In this document: positions 62,699 through 64,000 of the stretch, piece after piece
How the letters are laid out: each line of letters begins with the position of its first letter
Numbering within the stretch: the stretch's first letter is position 1
Source: Spartinivicinus marinus
GTDB taxonomy: Bacteria > Pseudomonadota > Gammaproteobacteria > Pseudomonadales > Zooshikellaceae
NCBI RefSeq assembly: GCF_026309355.1
Contig: NZ_JAPJZK010000001.1
Coordinates: forward strand, 1 to 64,000
DNA length: 64,000 nt
Reading direction: 5' to 3'
Position numbers and translations under genes: made by a program
Notes under the pieces: generated by a model
What the model was told of the DNA's origin: nothing
Databases searched by the model: none
What the model saw: only the letters and a program-made list of their open reading frames with translations

Positions 62699-62749
62699 AT
62701 AGTACGAGCCTTGAACAATATCCACTGTCAAGAAAAGCCGGGACTTTTT
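62699..62749 (-). promoter_or_regulatory. ExsA-type promoter of the lcrG-sctB operon
   Basis: On the minus strand an A5 tract (62745-62749) is followed three bases later by CCGGC, then TTTTC and TTGACAG (62725-62731), fitting the ExsA/VirF box (A-tract, G-x-C core, TTG-x-x-A) in all key positions. TTGACA (62726-62731) is the minus-35; TACTAT (62699-62704) the minus-10. The spacer is 21 bases, the long spacing known for ExsA-dependent promoters. The predicted start of transcription is about 80 bases before lcrG. Confidence 0.85.
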
Positions 62750-63790
62750 ATAGATAGCACTCTCTTTACTACCACCTGTAACCATTAATTATCTCGACAT
62801 AAAATCAACAATAAATAAGCTGTTACCGATTCTCTATCTTTACACTTATTCTGCCTTCAATCACCAGAGCCTAATCACCCTAGCAAAAAGGTTATTTATC
62901 GATAAAACATAAGCACTCTCTAAAATAAACTACTTCCGAGGCCTACCATCTATAAAACTTATCTAACCAAAAAGCTAGGAATATTTTTTGATGCATTTTC
63001 ATACAACACTAGTATTGCTGCGCTTAACTCTGAATCATAATGCATTCGATATCTTGTTACCTATTTAATAAATATATCGAGTTTATTTGAACCAGTAATT
63101 GTGACAAAGCACAAATTTTTGACTTTAAGTAGCCGACATTTTTGAAGAATCACATACTTATCTAATATACCTATCTAATACTTGTTTTTACCACCTCATC
63201 CACTCGCTCAAAAAACAAACATATTGGCGTATAATTAAATAACAAGAATGTTTATTATTTATCAAGATAGTACCATACGAAACACAACAAACCTCAATAG
63301 CTAGCTGCTATTTATTGAAGGGTAAAATTACTAACAGGGACTAGAGTTCATTATTAATCCAGCTATCGAGCAAATTTAAATAATTAAAAGCAACTTTACA
63401 GGTTAGCTATTATTGTACAGATGAACATTACATTTATATTACACTAAAGATTATGTTTTCAGTTGCACCAATATATAAAGTATATAGGCCAAACATTAAA
63501 TACCATTAAAATACCGAAAAAATACAAAAAAAAGAGAACTTTTTTTCATTATTATTTTTATCTGCTTTTATTTATTGAAGTTGCAAAGTTATTATCGCTG
63601 TCGAGAGTGAGGATTTCGGCACTTTATGCTCAGACAATCAAAAGTTTATTGTTATATTTGTGTGATAGCGATATAGCTTATTCTATTGAGCCTCTTTAAA
63701 CAGCTTCACTACAAATATATTAATTTTTTTCACTTTCCTAGCTATTGAAAAAATAGACTATCCTGTAAGCATATTGCTAGGAACAAAACT
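62750..63790. other. Long AT-rich intergenic region
   Basis: About 1.04 kb between the lcrG promoter and the HDOD gene. Very A/T-rich. A 78-codon frame at 63463-63699 has a Phe/Lys/Leu-rich product without a ribosome site and is not accepted as a gene. No tRNA, repeat or operator is recognised. It may mark the edge of the T3SS island. Confidence 0.5.
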
Positions 63791-64000
63791 ATGCTAGAGG
63801 ACTATGCAATCTACCGCACTGTGATAGAGCAGGTGCTACGGGAGGAAGAACAACTACCCAGCTTACCCACGATTACGATGAAAATCCGTGCTGCGCTGAC
63901 CCAACCTAATACGACGAATAACCAACTGGCCAAGCTCATCAAAGCAGACCCAAGCCTAACTGCCCTTTTGTTGAAATATGCCTGTAGCCCTCTTTATCGC
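63791..64000 (+). CDS. HDOD-domain signalling protein (partial)
   Basis: The first 70 codons of a gene that runs off the right edge. ATG 63791 follows AGGA. RTVIEQVLREEEQLPSLPTITMKIRAALTQPNTTNNQLAKLIKADPSLTALLLKYACSPLYR is the standard HDOD opening (LPSLP...I...L..P..t...La.lI..DPaLta.lLr.aNS), here with the normally conserved N replaced by C in YACSP. HDOD proteins are non-catalytic relatives of HD-GYP and act in signalling. Domains beyond are not visible. Confidence 0.85.
   Translation, partial: MLEDYAIYRTVIEQVLREEEQLPSLPTITMKIRAALTQPNTTNNQLAKLIKADPSLTALLLKYACSPLYR

Noticed and set aside
63463-63699. 78-codon rightward frame before the HDOD gene
   Set aside because: Composition is dominated by A/T-rich codons, no ribosome site is present and no motif is recognisable.
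1-64000. CRISPR arrays, tRNA or rRNA genes, phage attachment sites
   Set aside because: I looked for regularly spaced short repeats and for tRNA T-loop patterns and saw none. The dispersed repeats are too few and too far apart to be CRISPR.

Overview
The window looks like chromosome of an AT-rich marine gammaproteobacterium, most likely of the Oceanospirillales group around Zooshikella, Spartinivicinus and Hahella. This is inferred from low GC by eye, gammaproteobacterial housekeeping genes (asnS, purU), a BCCT osmolyte transporter, several stand-alone periplasmic binding proteins, and a Ysc-family type III secretion system (T3SS). The genus is not proven.

Positions 1-9.0 kb hold accessory genes: a partial secreted GH5 cellulase with an apparent in-frame catalytic deletion, YfbM-like and L7/L12-like proteins, an orphan flagellar hook gene flgE, a DUF4870 protein, a PilZ/START/solute-binding run and a second solute-binding gene. 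Positions 9.0-18.5 kb are a mobile-element hotspot. One cytochrome P450 gene is split by an IS21-family element and cut from its ribosome binding site by an IS66-family element, both with visible target duplications. A DUF4360 secreted protein gene and an IS982-family element follow. Positions 18.5-32.6 kb hold a DUF418 membrane protein, a large MscS channel, purU and a BCCT transporter (divergent), several decayed genes (excalibur remnant, truncated Nudix, frameshifted RidA), a murein endopeptidase operon, asnS and a DUF3137 protein. A family of about 125-155 bp elements with imperfect inverted ends recurs four times, plus fragments, between genes in the first 32 kb.

Positions 32.8-62.6 kb carry a nearly complete Ysc/Psc-type injectisome. 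A leftward unit sctW-tyeA-sycN-sctX-sctY-sctV is followed by a CesT-like chaperone gene. The divergent unit sctN-O-P-Q-R-S-T-U encodes ATPase, stalk, ruler, C-ring and export gate. After a 5 kb interruption (WGR-like protein, IS1 relic, AlaDH/PNT dehydrogenase, EF-G-like GTPase) come an LcrR-like gene and the leftward unit yscB-sctC-D-yscE-sctF-yscG-sctI-J-K-L, which builds basal body and needle. Upstream lie the AraC activator gene exsA and the translocator operon lcrG-[tip]-lcrH-sctE-sctB, preceded by a promoter that closely fits the ExsA consensus.

The most interesting observation is the gene in the lcrV position. It encodes only about 164 residues and looks like an EspA/SseB/Bsp22-type filament protein rather than LcrV, while the SctP ruler is only about 187-202 residues. 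Together these suggest a Ysc-family injectisome with a short needle extended by a filament. No effector genes, pilotin gene or clear exsD/exsE are visible. The window ends in the start of an HDOD-domain gene.
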